In this document: in pieces, positions 63,868 to 64,000 of the stretch
Position numbering within the stretch: position 1 is the stretch's first letter
How the letters are laid out: each line of letters begins with the position of its first letter
From: Sphingobacterium multivorum
GTDB taxonomy: Bacteria > Bacteroidota > Bacteroidia > Sphingobacteriales > Sphingobacteriaceae
NCBI RefSeq assembly: GCF_900457465.1
Contig: NZ_UAUU01000011.1
Location: forward strand, 310,001 to 374,000
Length of the DNA: 64,000 bases
Reading direction: 5' to 3'
Notes under the pieces: generated by a model
The model's database searches: none
Told to the model about the DNA's origin: nothing
The model's input: only the letters and a program-made list of their open reading frames with translations
Program-made: the position numbers and the translations under genes

Positions 63868-64000
63868 ATGCTAAAACGAATTAATTTTTATGTGTGTGTA
63901 AGTGTGATCTGTTTGGTGTTGACAGGTTTCACTTTTAAAGGAGAGGAAAAGGACGCCAAAGTAAAGCGTGTTATTGATGGCGATACCTTTGTCATTGAAA
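63868..64000 (+). CDS. Staphylococcal-nuclease-like (thermonuclease) protein, cut by the window edge
   Basis: 44 codons visible. A signal peptide (LKRINFYVCVSVICLVLTGF) is followed by AKVKRVIDGDTFVIE, the opening strand of SNase domains, with the DGDT metal/active-site segment. Probably an exported nuclease; the rest lies outside the window. Confidence 0.8.
   Translation, partial: MLKRINFYVCVSVICLVLTGFTFKGEEKDAKVKRVIDGDTFVIE

Overview
The window reads as chromosomal DNA of a Bacteroidota bacterium, most likely Sphingobacterium or a close relative. The support is: promoters of the TTTG...TAnnTTTG type, start sites that mostly lack Shine-Dalgarno sequences, a CarboxypepD_reg/TonB receptor, M61 peptidase, a MurF-alanine racemase fusion, a fused alpha/beta 2-oxoacid dehydrogenase E1, a DAHP synthase-chorismate mutase fusion, and a DnaE with an N-terminal exonuclease domain. 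Most of the window is housekeeping; there is no phage, plasmid or CRISPR locus, and the only mobile element is one IS3-family insertion (30344-31725).

Layout. 1-5.5 kb: acyl-ACP desaturase (cut by the window edge), sufS-sufE, and a cluster of small VOC, DUF1801, YdeI and SRPBCC proteins. 5.8-16.3 kb: a secreted GH29 fucosidase, a LytS/LytR-type two-component pair, a VirJ/AcvB-like hydrolase, tRNA-Lys, accA, a secreted glycoamylase-like protein and an OmpA lipoprotein. 16.5-24.4 kb: chromate transporter, tRNA-Leu and tRNA-Gly, recX, murF-alr, DUF502, pirin, a degenerate LytS-like protein and a HAD phosphatase. 25-36 kb: dnaE, trxA, the IS, the rpsF-rpsR-rplI operon, dapA and ligA. 36-47.9 kb: envelope genes (GT2, acyltransferase, WbqC, barrels, BrkB), acyl-CoA ligase, M61, GlcNAc-kinase-like, glutathione peroxidase, serine hydrolase. 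48-58 kb: siderophore-type TonB receptor, LysR, methyltransferase, NUDIX, RNA helicase, 2-oxoacid dehydrogenase E1. 57.9-63.5 kb: ROK kinase-aroC, then the pheA-aroG/CM-aroA operon. A staphylococcal-nuclease-like gene starts at the right edge.

The most interesting element lies upstream of pheA (63324-63508, minus strand). It has a good Bacteroidota promoter, a 13-bp perfect inverted repeat around it, a 21-codon leader ORF in which 9 residues are Phe or Tyr, an intrinsic terminator just before pheA, and a mutually exclusive antiterminator whose 5' arm sits at the end of the leader ORF. This is the complete architecture of ribosome-mediated transcription attenuation, here apparently controlling the common aromatic and Phe/Tyr pathway.

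A caution on quality: about 19 single-base indels, nearly all in short homopolymers, break at least eight reading frames between 8.9 and 31.1 kb, including essential accA and dnaE. Correcting each one restores a full-length protein of a whole number of codons. I therefore read them as sequence errors, not pseudogenes, and annotate those genes across their full extents.
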